From: Treponema sp. | Lineage (GTDB): Bacteria > Spirochaetota > Spirochaetia > Treponematales > Treponemataceae | DNA length: 64,000 nucleotides | NCBI GenBank assembly: GCA_017525605.1 | Contig: JAFXSM010000042.1 | Location: 62,001-126,000 of the forward strand | Reading direction: 5' to 3' | Shown here: positions 1-11,693 of the stretch, in pieces | How the letters are laid out: the number at the start of each line of letters is the position of its first letter | Position numbering within the stretch: position 1 is the stretch's first letter | Program-made: the position numbers and the translations under genes | The notes under the pieces: model-generated | Told to the model about the DNA's origin: nothing | Seen by the model: only the letters and a program-made list of their open reading frames with translations | Database searches by the model: none

Positions 1-148
1 CGACCACCATTGGCTTTTGTGGGCTTTTCTCGGATGCGGAATCATAGGATTCTTCATCTTCTTCCTGCTGTTTTGGAAAAGAGATGATGACGAGGAAGAT
101 GAAGAAGGCAAGAAAAAACAAAAAGTGAGCGACGAGGAATCAAAATGA
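1..148 (+). CDS. C-terminal end of a membrane-anchored protein (partial)
   Basis: The reading frame is open from the window edge and stops at TGA 146-148; the start lies outside the window. The visible ~48 residues comprise a strongly hydrophobic segment rich in Leu, Ile, Phe and Gly (about 20 residues), a Trp-Lys-Arg boundary, and a highly charged Asp/Glu/Lys tail. This looks like a single C-terminal membrane anchor with a cytoplasmic tail. The stop overlaps the ATG of the next gene (ATGA at 145-148), so the two are probably translationally coupled. The next gene also ends in a membrane helix and a charged tail, which suggests related envelope proteins. No family can be assigned from so short a piece. 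Confidence 0.7.
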   Translation, partial: DHHWLLWAFLGCGIIGFFIFFLLFWKRDDDEEDEEGKKKQKVSDEESK

Positions 149-3100
149 ATGTGAAAAATGAAAAAAACGTAAGCGAAAAATTCAAAATGTTGAAAAGAGC
201 TTTATCGATTGTTCTCGCCTCGTTCATCCTGATTTTTACGAACTGCGACTCATGGATGAAGAGCGACGAATTTTTCGGAATAATCGACGAGGAAGTAAAA
301 TATGCGAACGCGGAAAAAATCAGCGTGTTCGTAAGGTACGCAAACACGAAGGAAGGAACGACGAACATCGACGGAACTACGACGCAGAAAGTTGAAGTTC
401 CGTTCACTGTCTCTGCCGTAACGAGCGACGCATACGGATTTTACAAATGGGCAGCGTTCTCGACTTCGGATTATTCGACAGGCCGCCAGCACGCGATTCT
501 TTTCAATGACGAGGCGGATTACATCGACTCATTCCTCCCGAAAGAAATATCAAGCTCAATCGTAACTTTTGACGACCCGTACTCGCCGGAAACGACCGTC
601 ACGATAAACAGCGCACGAAACGACATATTCATCATTCCGATTGTCGCGGAAAGACCGAAAATCGCGACTTCATTGCCGGCTTCGGGCGCGTCGAACGTCG
701 TAAAGAACATGGCTATCCGCGTCGTATTCTCGAAGAAGATGGACGAGACGACGCTTTTGGACACGGACGAATCGGGCAACGTCGTTCTCTCCGACAAAAT
801 CGATATTTACAGAACATACGGAGACTTCGACAACATCACTCTCAAATCGATAAAAGACATTTTCACGAACGTAAGCTTGGGAGCGACAGGAAAAACACTC
901 ACAATCCGACTCGCAAGCGGAAAGACGATGCCGCCGAACACGAGTATCCGCGTAATCATCGACGGCGAAGTGAAGGACGCTTACGGATACGAGATGGGAC
1001 AGGAATCGACAATCCTCTTCACGACAGGAACTGCGTCTGACTCGCTCTCACCGACAATTCAGGAAATCCGCGGAGGATTTGCGGACTCAAACAGCTGGGG
1101 CTTCAACCAGAACCAGGTCGACTCCGACCCGGCATATCACGTTTCTTCGACGAATCTGGACGCATTCTCGACGGACGACACGGACTCAATCAGCGCGAAG
1201 ATTCTCGCACACAGAACGACAGGACTCGTCAATCTCTGGGTCTACGCGCTCGACATCACGGAGACGAACTCAACGCCGACGGAAGCGGACGTCTACCAGA
1301 TTACGCTCACCGCGACGAGCCTCACAAACTCTTCGGGCAACGCTTCGGAAGGCGCAAAGGAAAAAGAGTTCTTCGCATACGAATCGGGCGGAAATTCTTC
1401 GGACGTGGCGATGTACGACAACACGCACGGCTGCCAGATTGCGTACGACGTCAGCGACCTGCCTGACGGTCTCATCAGAATCGACGTGGGCGTTACTGAC
1501 ACAATCGGAAACGACTCGTTCACGCCTGTCTGCGTTGACAACTCGAAAGGCAACTACTACAAGTCAATCTACGTCATAAAAGACACGACAAAACCAGATG
1601 CGGAATCGAACTTCGAAAAACTCAAGTCTGACTCTGCGGACGCTCCTTACGGCTGGTACAACGCCACAACAATCGGAACAATGGAAATCTACGAGGAAGA
1701 CGACAACCTCATCATCGACAACGGAAACACAAAGCTCGTCTCGCTGCCAGAAAACATGAAGTGGATTTTCAAGATTGGCGGAGACTCAAGCTGGAAACCA
1801 AGCACTTCTGACTCAGGCTGGAAAATCATCAAAGGCAACAGATACAGGATTGCGGACGCAAGCTGCGACACTGACGGACCTGTGGACATTCAGATGAGGC
1901 TCATGGACGACTTGGGCAACATCTCTGACGCTGTTCACCTTGAGTCAATCATGTACGACGGAACGAAGCCTGCAATCGGAACTCTTTCTTGGACTGGCGA
2001 CGGCGAACTTGAAGGAATAACGCAGCACAATCCGCTCACAACCCAGACACTTTCTATTCCGTTCACGGAAGTGACATCGGGAGTGAAATTCCTTGAGCTT
2101 ACGTCGAAGAAAAACGGAACGACGGCGGCGGCGAAACCTCTTACGGGAGTCACAATCGCGCTCGACGGAAACGTTCTTGCAGCCGGAACCGACTACACGA
2201 ACGACGGAAACAAAATCACGTTCACGGAATCGAAGAAGTCGGGAACATTCACGATTACGGGAATCAAAGTCACAGACGCGACGGCGAACACGGACGGAAT
2301 CTACACAATCGGCGTTGATTTGACAGACCTTGCGCTCAACAAGACGGCAACGACATCCGAAATTTCAGTCTCGCTCGACAAGACGAACCCGAAAGTCGAG
2401 AACGTCAAGATTGCAGACCTTGTTGAAAGAATCGTTTACAACCAGACCGAAAAAACTTACTGGATTTCAAAAGAGCATTTCGACACGGAGCGCAACGCAA
2501 ACAAGAACAAGCTCGAAGTGACAATCACGGAGAACGGCTCAGGAATCAAGAAAATCGAGCTTGGCGGAAACGCAAAAGTCACTTCTTCTTCCGTAATCGC
2601 AATCGGAACGACGGAATACGCGGCAGGAACGGACTTCGAAATCGACACAGAATCGAACGCGATTACTCTCACGAACGGATATTCGCCAATTCTCAGGACA
2701 GATTCTGGAACTCTCACGTTCTATATCACAAACGTTGACTTCACGAACAAGAATTCAGCGGAAGGAAACACGCTCAACATAACACTCACTGACTTTGTTG
2801 CACTCGAAGGAAACAACGCTGGAAAAATCAAACTCGAAAGCGGAAGCGACATCACGAAAGTCTATGTAGACAGCGAAAATCCTTCGGTGAACCTTGTGAC
2901 GCTCACAGACCGCGCACAGAATACAGAGAACAACTCGGTAACTTCGCTCTACAAGAAAGACGCATACACCGACGAAAGAATCGTTGACATTTCGATAAAG
3001 CTCACTGCGGAATCGGCTGCAAACGGTGCTGGCGTAAAGGCAATCAAACTCACGAACGCCACATTCGGCTCAGAAACGACTGCAACCGTGGACGGAAATG

Positions 3101-6100
3101 CATTCACCGCATATGAAAAAGACGGCGACACTGTTACGTTCGAAAAAGTGTTCACGGGAACGGAAGAAATCACATTCTACAACGTGACGATAACCGGAAC
3201 GGCAAACGGCACGCAGACAATCGGCGCGACGGCAACGGATTTGATAGGATGGACATCAGCGGAAACGAGCGATGATATTTGCTTTGACAATGTTTCTCCG
3301 GAGATTGGAACTTTGCAATGGACAACGCAGAACGATGCAAATGCAATCGCGGGAATTACAAAGGATACGATTCTTTCAACTCAGGTACTGAACATTCCTG
3401 TTACAGAAAGCACTGCAGGCGTGAAAAAACTTTCAATAAACGTTACAAAAGGCACGACAGAGATGACGACGACACCGTTTGCAAGTACGTCACTTTCTGT
3501 AAGAGTAAACGGAACGACTCTTGCATCTAGCAATTACGAAATTGCAGGCGGAGAATCCGGCTCAATCGTGTTCAAAAATCCTGTAAAGACTGGAACAATT
3601 TCAATTGCATATCTCAAGATAGCGGATGTTGATGAGGAAGGCAGCTATAAATTGAATGTCATTCTTTTGGATGCTGCTGAGAATAAAGACACAATAAGCG
3701 AAACGTCAATAGAAATCGCAAAAGACTCAACTGCACCTGTAATCGAAAAAATCACAATCGACGACATTAGAAAGCGCGTACTCTACGGCAGCGGCGACAC
3801 GACATATTGGCTTGGAATGGAAGCGCACAATGCGGCACACGAGGAATCGCTCAACACAAGTGACTCTAACAATGCATCGGTTCCAGAATATGCGTGCATG
3901 GACATTTATATAACGGAAGAGTCGTCTGGTATTCAGATGATTACATTCGGAAGTGACACTATTCTCCAAAGTAGCACAAAAGTATATCTAGACGGCAATT
4001 TGCTTTCATCATCTAACGATTACTCGATAAACACTACATCTAACACGCTCAACTTTACGGTAACGCCAACAACACAGACTTCTTCAAATCCTGTCATCAT
4101 GAAAAAGACTGAAGGACAACTGCACTTAAGACTTGAGAACATAAAAATCAAGAATTATTCATCAACCACTCAAGATTCGTGCAAGAACACGATAAGCGTA
4201 AAAGCTCAGGACTTTGCACTGAACAAATCGGTCGAAAAGACAGAAATCTCTCTCGATGACGCGACAGGCACGACAATCGAAACAGTCGACACAACGGCTA
4301 AACAAATCTATTCATCGAACCGCTGCAACTCTATAAAAACTATAACCTTGTGGGATCGCGGTACGGACACTGGAAATGACAAAACAAACAAAGCCGATGC
4401 AGATACAAACTACACAAATGAAAAATATGTAAATGTCATTGTAGAGCCGTATGACACAAGCTATTCAGCACGTCCTGGCGTGAACAAAGTAACGCTCGAC
4501 TCAGGTGCAAGTTTTGTAACAGACGGAACGGACAAAACGACAATTGCAATAAGTACAAATGGAACTTCATGGACTGAACTCGATTCTTCAAAATATGAAT
4601 TCACAGACTCAAAAACTTGTCTTTTCAAAGTTACGTTCCAGATGACGACTGCATACAGAATCAAGTTCAAGAATGTGGAACTAACAGGAAGCGAAAATGC
4701 CATCAACACGGTTTCTGCAAATGTGCATTCAGTGACGGGTCTGTCTTACAGCACAAATAAAAGTGCATCAATCACATGCGACACGACAAAGCCGTTCTGG
4801 GACGGAGCGACTGCGACTAGCGGCGAAAGCGGAACTGGACCGTTCGTTGCATACTTCTCATCAACCGGATATTACAATGAAAGTTCTCCAACAGGAATTC
4901 ACGTATATCCGCATGTTACAAGCGCAACGGAAAGTTCAAAAGGCGTAATTTTGGACAGCACAGAGAAATCAGCAGATGGAACACAGGTACGCTATTTCTA
5001 CACGAGTGCGACAAAATACAGCTATTCAAGCACATACGGTGTATATCTTGGAATTCCAGCAAACGACAACATAAGACTTTGGAATTCTGGAAAATGTGTC
5101 TACGATTACAAATCTACGAGTTCGACTAGCGTCAGTGCAGAAGATGTACTCAAAAACGGAACGAACCTGACGGACAACAAAAACTCAGCTACCAGCAGCT
5201 ATTATACAGACTACTCTCCATGGTTCTGGTTCGACGAAGGAACACACTATGCCGTCATAAAGGACAATGCAGGAAACATTTCTCCTGTATACAAGTTCGT
5301 CGTTGTCAAAGACACCGCCGTTGTAGAAAAAGCAACGAGCGGTAGCACTGCAAGCGACAGCGGAAGCGTCAGCTTTGAAAGCCTCTTTGAATACTCGGTC
5401 GGCGAAGACGGCTACCAAATTGTCTGCTATGACGATGATTCAGGAAATCAGTTCAACTTGTACCCGACAACAAACTATCCTACTTATGCAACAAAGCGCG
5501 CTAAGATTGAGCTTAAATTCAACGACGGAACGAATTACTCATATTCAGAAGCAAAGAATACAAAAACGCAGTCAGGATTGTATGCGTACAGATTCTATCT
5601 TTCTAGTTCTCTTTTGAGTTCAACATGGACACCAACACCGACAACATCAACAACATCTACGGAAACTACATTTGCATCTAATGACACTACAACAACAACT
5701 GGATGGATTAAGTTTACAGAAGGAAAACAGGCAATCGCCGTTTATCCGCCTGACAACTATAGCGACAAGTACTACTATTACCTCCAGTTGCAGGACAATG
5801 TAGGAAACGTAAAGAACATTCAGATTCGTCAGAGTACGTCGAAAAACGAAATTTGGCAGCGCGACAAGGATACGATTAGCGAGTTCTATACGAAAAATCG
5901 GACAGCATCTTCTTATGGATTACGTACAAACGACACTAGCACAGGAATCCATTCGTTCTCAGGAGAGCAGGACGATCCGGCTAGGAATTGCAAACTCGGC
6001 ATTATGATGTCAACTTCGGGCAAAACATTCTACAATGACAATGCTTCTCTTAGAGTGTTCATTGACCAGTTCACAGCAAAAATAACGACAAACTCAAAAA

Positions 6101-9100
6101 TCTTGAGCGGTACGAACAAAGGAACAACACCTGCGTACACATACCGTGCATGTCTGTATGCTTCAGACAGCAGTTCAACACCAACAAAGGCAGATGTAGA
6201 TACTGCACTCGGAGACACTCACTGGGATATGACCGCAACGGATGCCAACACAAAATATGGTTGGTCTTATCTGCATACTGACGCTGAAAAATCTCTCAAC
6301 ACGCCTAAGTTCACAACTGGAGACAGTGCAGGAAGTTATATTATTGACAGCAATTCTAGAAAGCAGCTCAAAGTAAAATATCCGATTGACGATGACACAA
6401 AAGACAAATACATGTTCCTCGTAATTGAAGACTACACGGGACAGTTTGGCGCATACGGAATCGGAAACTATTACATGGACGGCAGCACGCCAAAACAGAC
6501 AATGAAATGGCGATACGACAACACGGCTCCGGCAATTACACTCAAAGGAGAAGATACATTGCCGTCGGATCTCAGCACGGAAGAGGAGTTGAATACACTC
6601 GTCTCTCAACCTGGAAAGCGCGTCTTTGTTTCAGGAACAAATGCTTACGTTTCAAACTTGAGGGATTCCAAAACTGTAACAGGTACAGCCAATTGGCCTC
6701 ATGATACAAACAGCATGGGAAGAAACACATTCAGATCTCACTATGGCACAGATATAACAAATACTATAGGAGGTCTGCATAGTTCTGCTTACAGACCGTA
6801 CTTCAATATCGATGTAAAAGAAGATATCGGAAAAATCGCCGCATACTGCTATACATACGGAACAGCGACACCTCCATCACTTGACTCAACATCAACTGAC
6901 ACCATCTATAACGTTACAGCAAGTAAATATCTATGGTACAACGGCTCTTATGTCTCAGATTACGGCGTAAGCGCGATGATTGACACGATAAAGCTCAGAC
7001 TCGGTAATTCAGGCACAGACGCTACATCAGACGGACCAAGAACAATTTACCTGCATGTCATGGATACAGTTGGAAACGTCAGAACAATGAAGATGGGTAA
7101 CGTCAACTGGAACGTAGTAGGCGACAACGAATCCACAAACAAAAACGTAAATGAATCTCCATTGACAGCTGACCCGCTTCCAGAAGGAGACGCTGCCCGC
7201 GTGCTTGAACCAGGCGAATTCTACCTAAAACAAGATAGCACAGATGGAACAATGCAGACGCTGAACGTTGCAGGTACAGGAAACACATATAAAGACGGAG
7301 CAGATCTCGAAGTAAAAGTTCCTGCAGATTGGTATCGTACATTCATAAAACCGAGCGGAACAGATGCTGGAATTTACGGATATTCACTAACAGAAGGTGA
7401 CGTCTCAACAGTAGATCCTGTCAACGACAAGGATGAGGACGGAAATCTGTTCCTTCGAATACCGGCTTCAAAATACAAGGCATGGACAAGCGAAACGAAC
7501 TTAAAATATTACGTTTACGACAAATGCGGAAACTACTTTACGGTAGATAACTGTACTGCGCTTGTAGATACGACTTGTCCGCAACTGTACATGGAATTCA
7601 AGGGACACTCAGGCTCTCCAATCGGAAAGATTTACGATGCAAAGAAAAAAATAAGTATTGACACAAATTCGTCATCAACAATTCTCGCAGAGGGAAACAT
7701 AGCATCATCAGCTCTAAGCACATCCGGCAAAGTGTTCACAAATGAAAACACAGGCGAAGGTTCTTCTAGCGATAATCCGTACACGATTTATTCAAACGCA
7801 CTGACATCTTCGACAGCGACAACAGGATCAATCGCAGGAATATTCAAAGCATTGGACAAAAACGGAACCACGACAGGCGAAATAGCAGAACTTAAAATCA
7901 AGCGATATAAAATAGATGGAACAACCATCGGCGAGAATATTGATTCAGCCGGATATTATACAAGTCTCACGAAAACTCAGATTGAACAACTCTCAACAGA
8001 CGGTGTATGCACGGTGTCTGAACAGGAGATAAAACTTGACGACGGCGGAACAGACGGAAAACTCTACGAAATCTCAATTTCCGACCTTGCGTCAAACACA
8101 ACGACTGTCTATCTTGCAATCAGAAAAGACCGCACCGGTCCTTCATTCGACACAAACGAACCAGCCGCTGTGGCAACAACACCGACAAACGTAATCGGAG
8201 AAAAGAGCAACAAGCTCTATTACAACACAATGAACATCGAGTTCACGCCGAACGATAGCGGAATCGGCTCAGCTACATACGAGATTTTTGGAGGAACAAG
8301 CGGAACAACGAGTTTAAAAACAGGAACAATCTCAGCAGATGGAACAAAAGTTTCAGTTTCTACAAGTGACATCTCTGGTCTCGGAACAGACGTTTTAAAA
8401 GTCGAGCTCACTGACAAACTCGGCAACTCAAAGGCTTACTCGCTGAAACTCAATGGAACAGAAGTACCGACGACGAAGAAATGGGTGAATGACACTGTAA
8501 AACCTGTTGTTAAAGACTTTTCTAAAAAGACGTTCTACGATTACGGCAAAACAATCGGTTCTATTAATGGAAGCAAGTTCTACTACAACATAATTAGCCT
8601 ATGGGACAAAGATTTAAAAAAGAATGTATTGTACACTACAAGAAGTATTGACTTCGAGTTGACTCCAGCAGGAGAAGATTCTACAGGAGTGATAAAAGGA
8701 TATTTCATATCAGATTCCTCAAGTGCAACAGCAGACGAAAATACAGAGCTCGCATCAAAAGTCACACTTAAACCAACTGATTATATAGGAGAAACGGGCA
8801 AGTCAGGCTACGCTTACGTCTATGCGGTTGACTACGCAGGAAATACGAGTCTTGCAAAAACACTGGAAATAAATGAAAGTAATTTTGAGTCAAAAATAAA
8901 CACATTCGCTTCTACTCCAAGCTATATCGAAGACAATTACACATGTTATTTCAATGATGAAACAACAATTACAGCGAGCATATCAGATTCAAATAACAAA
9001 ATAACGGAGTATGGATTCTTATATACGACAAAACAAGAGCCTGGCGATGCAGACTGGGTTTATAAAGATATTTATAAATCAGAATCAGGAACAACTACCG

Positions 9101-11631
9101 CTACTGTCTCTGAAAAAATTCGAGACTATATAACGGTCAACGAATTCTACTATCTCTATTTCTATATAAAAAATGGAGTACAAGATACATACAAGTACAT
9201 AGGCTCAAGTGAAAACATCGGCTACACATGGGTCTACGACAACACGCCGCCGACAATCAATGCAAAGCTTGCCGAAAATTCATCTCTTGCAACGTCAAGT
9301 GCAGTTGTTGCCGCCGACACGACAATCGACTCGCTCACGACAGGCTATTACACAAAGGACGGCTACACGCTTTCATTTGAAATTGCAGATGCAACAGGTG
9401 GCTGCGGTCTTGATACAGTAACAGGCGCAACTGCAAGCGACACAACGTACACGGCAACGAGCGATGCAAGCGGTGCAATCAATGTGACCGCAACGGACAA
9501 ACTCGGAAACAAGGCGGAATTCAAGCTTTCTGCAACTGTGGACAAGGAAGGACCTGTTGTGAGCGGAATCACAGTCACAGGCGCGGTAAAGCATGAGAAC
9601 GAATCGATTCTGTACGTCAAAACAAAGGAAAGTACAGCGACTGTAACAGAAGTGTCGGCAACGGCAGAGGGAGTTAATTCACAGAACAAATACATTCTGA
9701 CGAATTCAAATTCTGGACTTGCGGCGAACTCTGCTTGGCAAGAAACAGCACTTTCAATAACGGACTTTGAAGGCAAAACGTCAGATGAAGTCTACATTGC
9801 ATCAATCGACATTCTCGGAAACATCAGCTACAAAAAGCTCAGCGAAATCGCGCTCAAATACGGAAGCGAAGAGAGCGACACGATTACGGGCGCATACACG
9901 CTCGTGAAAGATGAAACTCCGCCAGCTGCGCCAACGACAATTTCCGTAACCGAACGAGAAGGTATGATTCTGAAAGCGGAGGAAGGTGAGCAGCCTCTAA
10001 TCTATTTCAGCGCAACAGTGTTCGGAGAAGAAGCTACAAACGCAGGACTCGAAGCGACAATCGCACAGGCAGAGACCGACAGCGACCTAAAAGGATTCAA
10101 AGTCGGCGAAGACGGAACAGTCGGAAGCACAGTCACAATTCCACTCACATTCGAAGAAGATGCAACTACAAAAGAAGTCGCAATCTACGCGGTAGACTTT
10201 GCAGGCAACGTGTCGGACGCATTCACAGTGAAAGTAGTGAACGACAGCGAAGGACCAGAGATTGGAACATACACAGGAGAAGCACCAATAAAATGTTGTG
10301 ACGGTACTGATGGAAAAGATTACGCAACAAACATGATTACTAGCGGATACTCTTTGTCAATTCCTGTGACAGAATCGACAGGCACAAAAGTCAAATACGG
10401 ATATATCATCAATGAAGCTGATAAAAATTCTCCGCCAGCATCATCAGGCATTGCAGAATGGACAGAGGCAACTATCGGTGAAGATGGCGTAACAATCGAA
10501 TTCCAAATTCCTAATATAGAAACAATTCATCAGCACCTGTTCTTCTATGTAAAAGATGAACTCGGAAACGAATCTGTAACAGCACTTGGAGATCCAACAA
10601 AGAACTGGGAAAACTGGTGGCTCAAGTATGACGCTTCGCAAGGAACATCACCATCAAGCTCTTACACATTTGACGCAAATAGCAAAAAGGCAACTATAAC
10701 GATTACAAATCTCTCAATGTACAATCCTTTAAAATCAATTTCTGTCAGCGTAACAGGAACGTACACACAGACCATAGTTACTGGTGAAAATGACGATGGA
10801 ACCCAAACAACTGAAGAACAAACAGAAAATGTCACTAGAACTGCAACAATAAAATCGATGAATATTGGTGGTTCATTACCTTACAAGAGTGAAAATCTAC
10901 CTACGAGCGAAGAGTTCCAGACTCCTTATATCGTAACAACACTTACACTTGAAGCGGAAAATCTTTCATCTGTCACGGATTGTAAAGTAAATATCAAATT
11001 GCAAAGCGGTACAGTTCCAGAAATAACAGCACCTCAAGCCTTTATCACTAGAACCGGCATCCCTACTCTGACCAGCTTCTTCGACAACTCTACAAAGAAG
11101 AGCAGCAAAAAAGCGACTCGCATGGTTACATTCGACGAAGTGTTCGCAAAACGCTACCAGACTTCATCAGCAACGTCCGCAGTTAAGACTGCTACGAACG
11201 TCGCTTCCAAGACGGCGGACGCGGTTGCAAAGGCTGTCGCAAAAGACGAAACAAGCGAAGCAAGAACCGTGGACTTTTCTTCTTACAAGAACGAGATTGC
11301 AAGACACCTTTCAAGCGCGACGACTTCGGAAAGCGCGAACGTGACAAAGCGGAAGGCACAGAGCTCAAACGTCAAGCTCACGAAGGAAAAAGAGAAGAAG
11401 CTCATGCAGAAATCAGCGGAAACTGTTGAACAGACTGCCGAAAATGCAACGGGAAGCGCAAACGCAACTGCGGAAAATGCGGACGCGGCAGAGAAAACTC
11501 AGCTCACGCAGGTTCAGGTTCAGATTCTCAAGATTCTCCTTGCGATGTTCATTGCAAGCGTTGTTGTAGGAGCAGTTTTTGCGATAAAAAAGCGGTTTCA
11601 GAACGAAAAAAATGCTGAAACTAGAATTTAA
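145..11631 (+). CDS. Giant repeat-containing surface protein, 3,828 aa
   Basis: The N-terminus has a basic stretch and a hydrophobic signal segment (about residues 14-33) ending in a Cys in a relaxed spirochaetal lipobox context (FTNC), so it may be a lipoprotein. At about residues 172-300 there is a bacterial Ig-like (Big_5/SbsA-type) domain. The rest is many beta-sandwich-like modules, each opened by motifs such as DxTxPxI. Two long units are clearly homologous, about residues 607-1052 and 1053-1500 (shared IGTLxW and ITxxxxLxTQxLxIP motifs). The C-terminus (~3660-3828) is Ala/Lys-rich, followed by one transmembrane helix and a basic tail. ATG 145 is preferred because of the ATGA overlap; ATG 187 is an alternative. 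Function unknown; an adhesin or structural surface protein is inferred. Codon use is mosaic: ACG/GAC-rich at both ends, ACA/GAT-rich at about 3.3-9.2 kb. Confidence 0.85.
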   Translation: MNVKNEKNVSEKFKMLKRALSIVLASFILIFTNCDSWMKSDEFFGIIDEEVKYANAEKISVFVRYANTKEGTTNIDGTTTQKVEVPFTVSAVTSDAYGFYKWAAFSTSDYSTGRQHAILFNDEADYIDSFLPKEISSSIVTFDDPYSPETTVTINSARNDIFIIPIVAERPKIATSLPASGASNVVKNMAIRVVFSKKMDETTLLDTDESGNVVLSDKIDIYRTYGDFDNITLKSIKDIFTNVSLGATGKTLTIRLASGKTMPPNTSIRVIIDGEVKDAYGYEMGQESTILFTTGTASDSLSPTIQEIRGGFADSNSWGFNQNQVDSDPAYHVSSTNLDAFSTDDTDSISAKILAHRTTGLVNLWVYALDITETNSTPTEADVYQITLTATSLTNSSGNASEGAKEKEFFAYESGGNSSDVAMYDNTHGCQIAYDVSDLPDGLIRIDVGVTDTIGNDSFTPVCVDNSKGNYYKSIYVIKDTTKPDAESNFEKLKSDSADAPYGWYNATTIGTMEIYEEDDNLIIDNGNTKLVSLPENMKWIFKIGGDSSWKPSTSDSGWKIIKGNRYRIADASCDTDGPVDIQMRLMDDLGNISDAVHLESIMYDGTKPAIGTLSWTGDGELEGITQHNPLTTQTLSIPFTEVTSGVKFLELTSKKNGTTAAAKPLTGVTIALDGNVLAAGTDYTNDGNKITFTESKKSGTFTITGIKVTDATANTDGIYTIGVDLTDLALNKTATTSEISVSLDKTNPKVENVKIADLVERIVYNQTEKTYWISKEHFDTERNANKNKLEVTITENGSGIKKIELGGNAKVTSSSVIAIGTTEYAAGTDFEIDTESNAITLTNGYSPILRTDSGTLTFYITNVDFTNKNSAEGNTLNITLTDFVALEGNNAGKIKLESGSDITKVYVDSENPSVNLVTLTDRAQNTENNSVTSLYKKDAYTDERIVDISIKLTAESAANGAGVKAIKLTNATFGSETTATVDGNAFTAYEKDGDTVTFEKVFTGTEEITFYNVTITGTANGTQTIGATATDLIGWTSAETSDDICFDNVSPEIGTLQWTTQNDANAIAGITKDTILSTQVLNIPVTESTAGVKKLSINVTKGTTEMTTTPFASTSLSVRVNGTTLASSNYEIAGGESGSIVFKNPVKTGTISIAYLKIADVDEEGSYKLNVILLDAAENKDTISETSIEIAKDSTAPVIEKITIDDIRKRVLYGSGDTTYWLGMEAHNAAHEESLNTSDSNNASVPEYACMDIYITEESSGIQMITFGSDTILQSSTKVYLDGNLLSSSNDYSINTTSNTLNFTVTPTTQTSSNPVIMKKTEGQLHLRLENIKIKNYSSTTQDSCKNTISVKAQDFALNKSVEKTEISLDDATGTTIETVDTTAKQIYSSNRCNSIKTITLWDRGTDTGNDKTNKADADTNYTNEKYVNVIVEPYDTSYSARPGVNKVTLDSGASFVTDGTDKTTIAISTNGTSWTELDSSKYEFTDSKTCLFKVTFQMTTAYRIKFKNVELTGSENAINTVSANVHSVTGLSYSTNKSASITCDTTKPFWDGATATSGESGTGPFVAYFSSTGYYNESSPTGIHVYPHVTSATESSKGVILDSTEKSADGTQVRYFYTSATKYSYSSTYGVYLGIPANDNIRLWNSGKCVYDYKSTSSTSVSAEDVLKNGTNLTDNKNSATSSYYTDYSPWFWFDEGTHYAVIKDNAGNISPVYKFVVVKDTAVVEKATSGSTASDSGSVSFESLFEYSVGEDGYQIVCYDDDSGNQFNLYPTTNYPTYATKRAKIELKFNDGTNYSYSEAKNTKTQSGLYAYRFYLSSSLLSSTWTPTPTTSTTSTETTFASNDTTTTTGWIKFTEGKQAIAVYPPDNYSDKYYYYLQLQDNVGNVKNIQIRQSTSKNEIWQRDKDTISEFYTKNRTASSYGLRTNDTSTGIHSFSGEQDDPARNCKLGIMMSTSGKTFYNDNASLRVFIDQFTAKITTNSKILSGTNKGTTPAYTYRACLYASDSSSTPTKADVDTALGDTHWDMTATDANTKYGWSYLHTDAEKSLNTPKFTTGDSAGSYIIDSNSRKQLKVKYPIDDDTKDKYMFLVIEDYTGQFGAYGIGNYYMDGSTPKQTMKWRYDNTAPAITLKGEDTLPSDLSTEEELNTLVSQPGKRVFVSGTNAYVSNLRDSKTVTGTANWPHDTNSMGRNTFRSHYGTDITNTIGGLHSSAYRPYFNIDVKEDIGKIAAYCYTYGTATPPSLDSTSTDTIYNVTASKYLWYNGSYVSDYGVSAMIDTIKLRLGNSGTDATSDGPRTIYLHVMDTVGNVRTMKMGNVNWNVVGDNESTNKNVNESPLTADPLPEGDAARVLEPGEFYLKQDSTDGTMQTLNVAGTGNTYKDGADLEVKVPADWYRTFIKPSGTDAGIYGYSLTEGDVSTVDPVNDKDEDGNLFLRIPASKYKAWTSETNLKYYVYDKCGNYFTVDNCTALVDTTCPQLYMEFKGHSGSPIGKIYDAKKKISIDTNSSSTILAEGNIASSALSTSGKVFTNENTGEGSSSDNPYTIYSNALTSSTATTGSIAGIFKALDKNGTTTGEIAELKIKRYKIDGTTIGENIDSAGYYTSLTKTQIEQLSTDGVCTVSEQEIKLDDGGTDGKLYEISISDLASNTTTVYLAIRKDRTGPSFDTNEPAAVATTPTNVIGEKSNKLYYNTMNIEFTPNDSGIGSATYEIFGGTSGTTSLKTGTISADGTKVSVSTSDISGLGTDVLKVELTDKLGNSKAYSLKLNGTEVPTTKKWVNDTVKPVVKDFSKKTFYDYGKTIGSINGSKFYYNIISLWDKDLKKNVLYTTRSIDFELTPAGEDSTGVIKGYFISDSSSATADENTELASKVTLKPTDYIGETGKSGYAYVYAVDYAGNTSLAKTLEINESNFESKINTFASTPSYIEDNYTCYFNDETTITASISDSNNKITEYGFLYTTKQEPGDADWVYKDIYKSESGTTTATVSEKIRDYITVNEFYYLYFYIKNGVQDTYKYIGSSENIGYTWVYDNTPPTINAKLAENSSLATSSAVVAADTTIDSLTTGYYTKDGYTLSFEIADATGGCGLDTVTGATASDTTYTATSDASGAINVTATDKLGNKAEFKLSATVDKEGPVVSGITVTGAVKHENESILYVKTKESTATVTEVSATAEGVNSQNKYILTNSNSGLAANSAWQETALSITDFEGKTSDEVYIASIDILGNISYKKLSEIALKYGSEESDTITGAYTLVKDETPPAAPTTISVTEREGMILKAEEGEQPLIYFSATVFGEEATNAGLEATIAQAETDSDLKGFKVGEDGTVGSTVTIPLTFEEDATTKEVAIYAVDFAGNVSDAFTVKVVNDSEGPEIGTYTGEAPIKCCDGTDGKDYATNMITSGYSLSIPVTESTGTKVKYGYIINEADKNSPPASSGIAEWTEATIGEDGVTIEFQIPNIETIHQHLFFYVKDELGNESVTALGDPTKNWENWWLKYDASQGTSPSSSYTFDANSKKATITITNLSMYNPLKSISVSVTGTYTQTIVTGENDDGTQTTEEQTENVTRTATIKSMNIGGSLPYKSENLPTSEEFQTPYIVTTLTLEAENLSSVTDCKVNIKLQSGTVPEITAPQAFITRTGIPTLTSFFDNSTKKSSKKATRMVTFDEVFAKRYQTSSATSAVKTATNVASKTADAVAKAVAKDETSEARTVDFSSYKNEIARHLSSATTSESANVTKRKAQSSNVKLTKEKEKKLMQKSAETVEQTAENATGSANATAENADAAEKTQLTQVQVQILKILLAMFIASVVVGAVFAIKKRFQNEKNAETRI

Positions 11632-11693
11632 ATATGTTAAAATTAGTAGCGGAAAAAATAGCTGAGTCCGTGGGACTCGGCGAGGAGTTGAAT

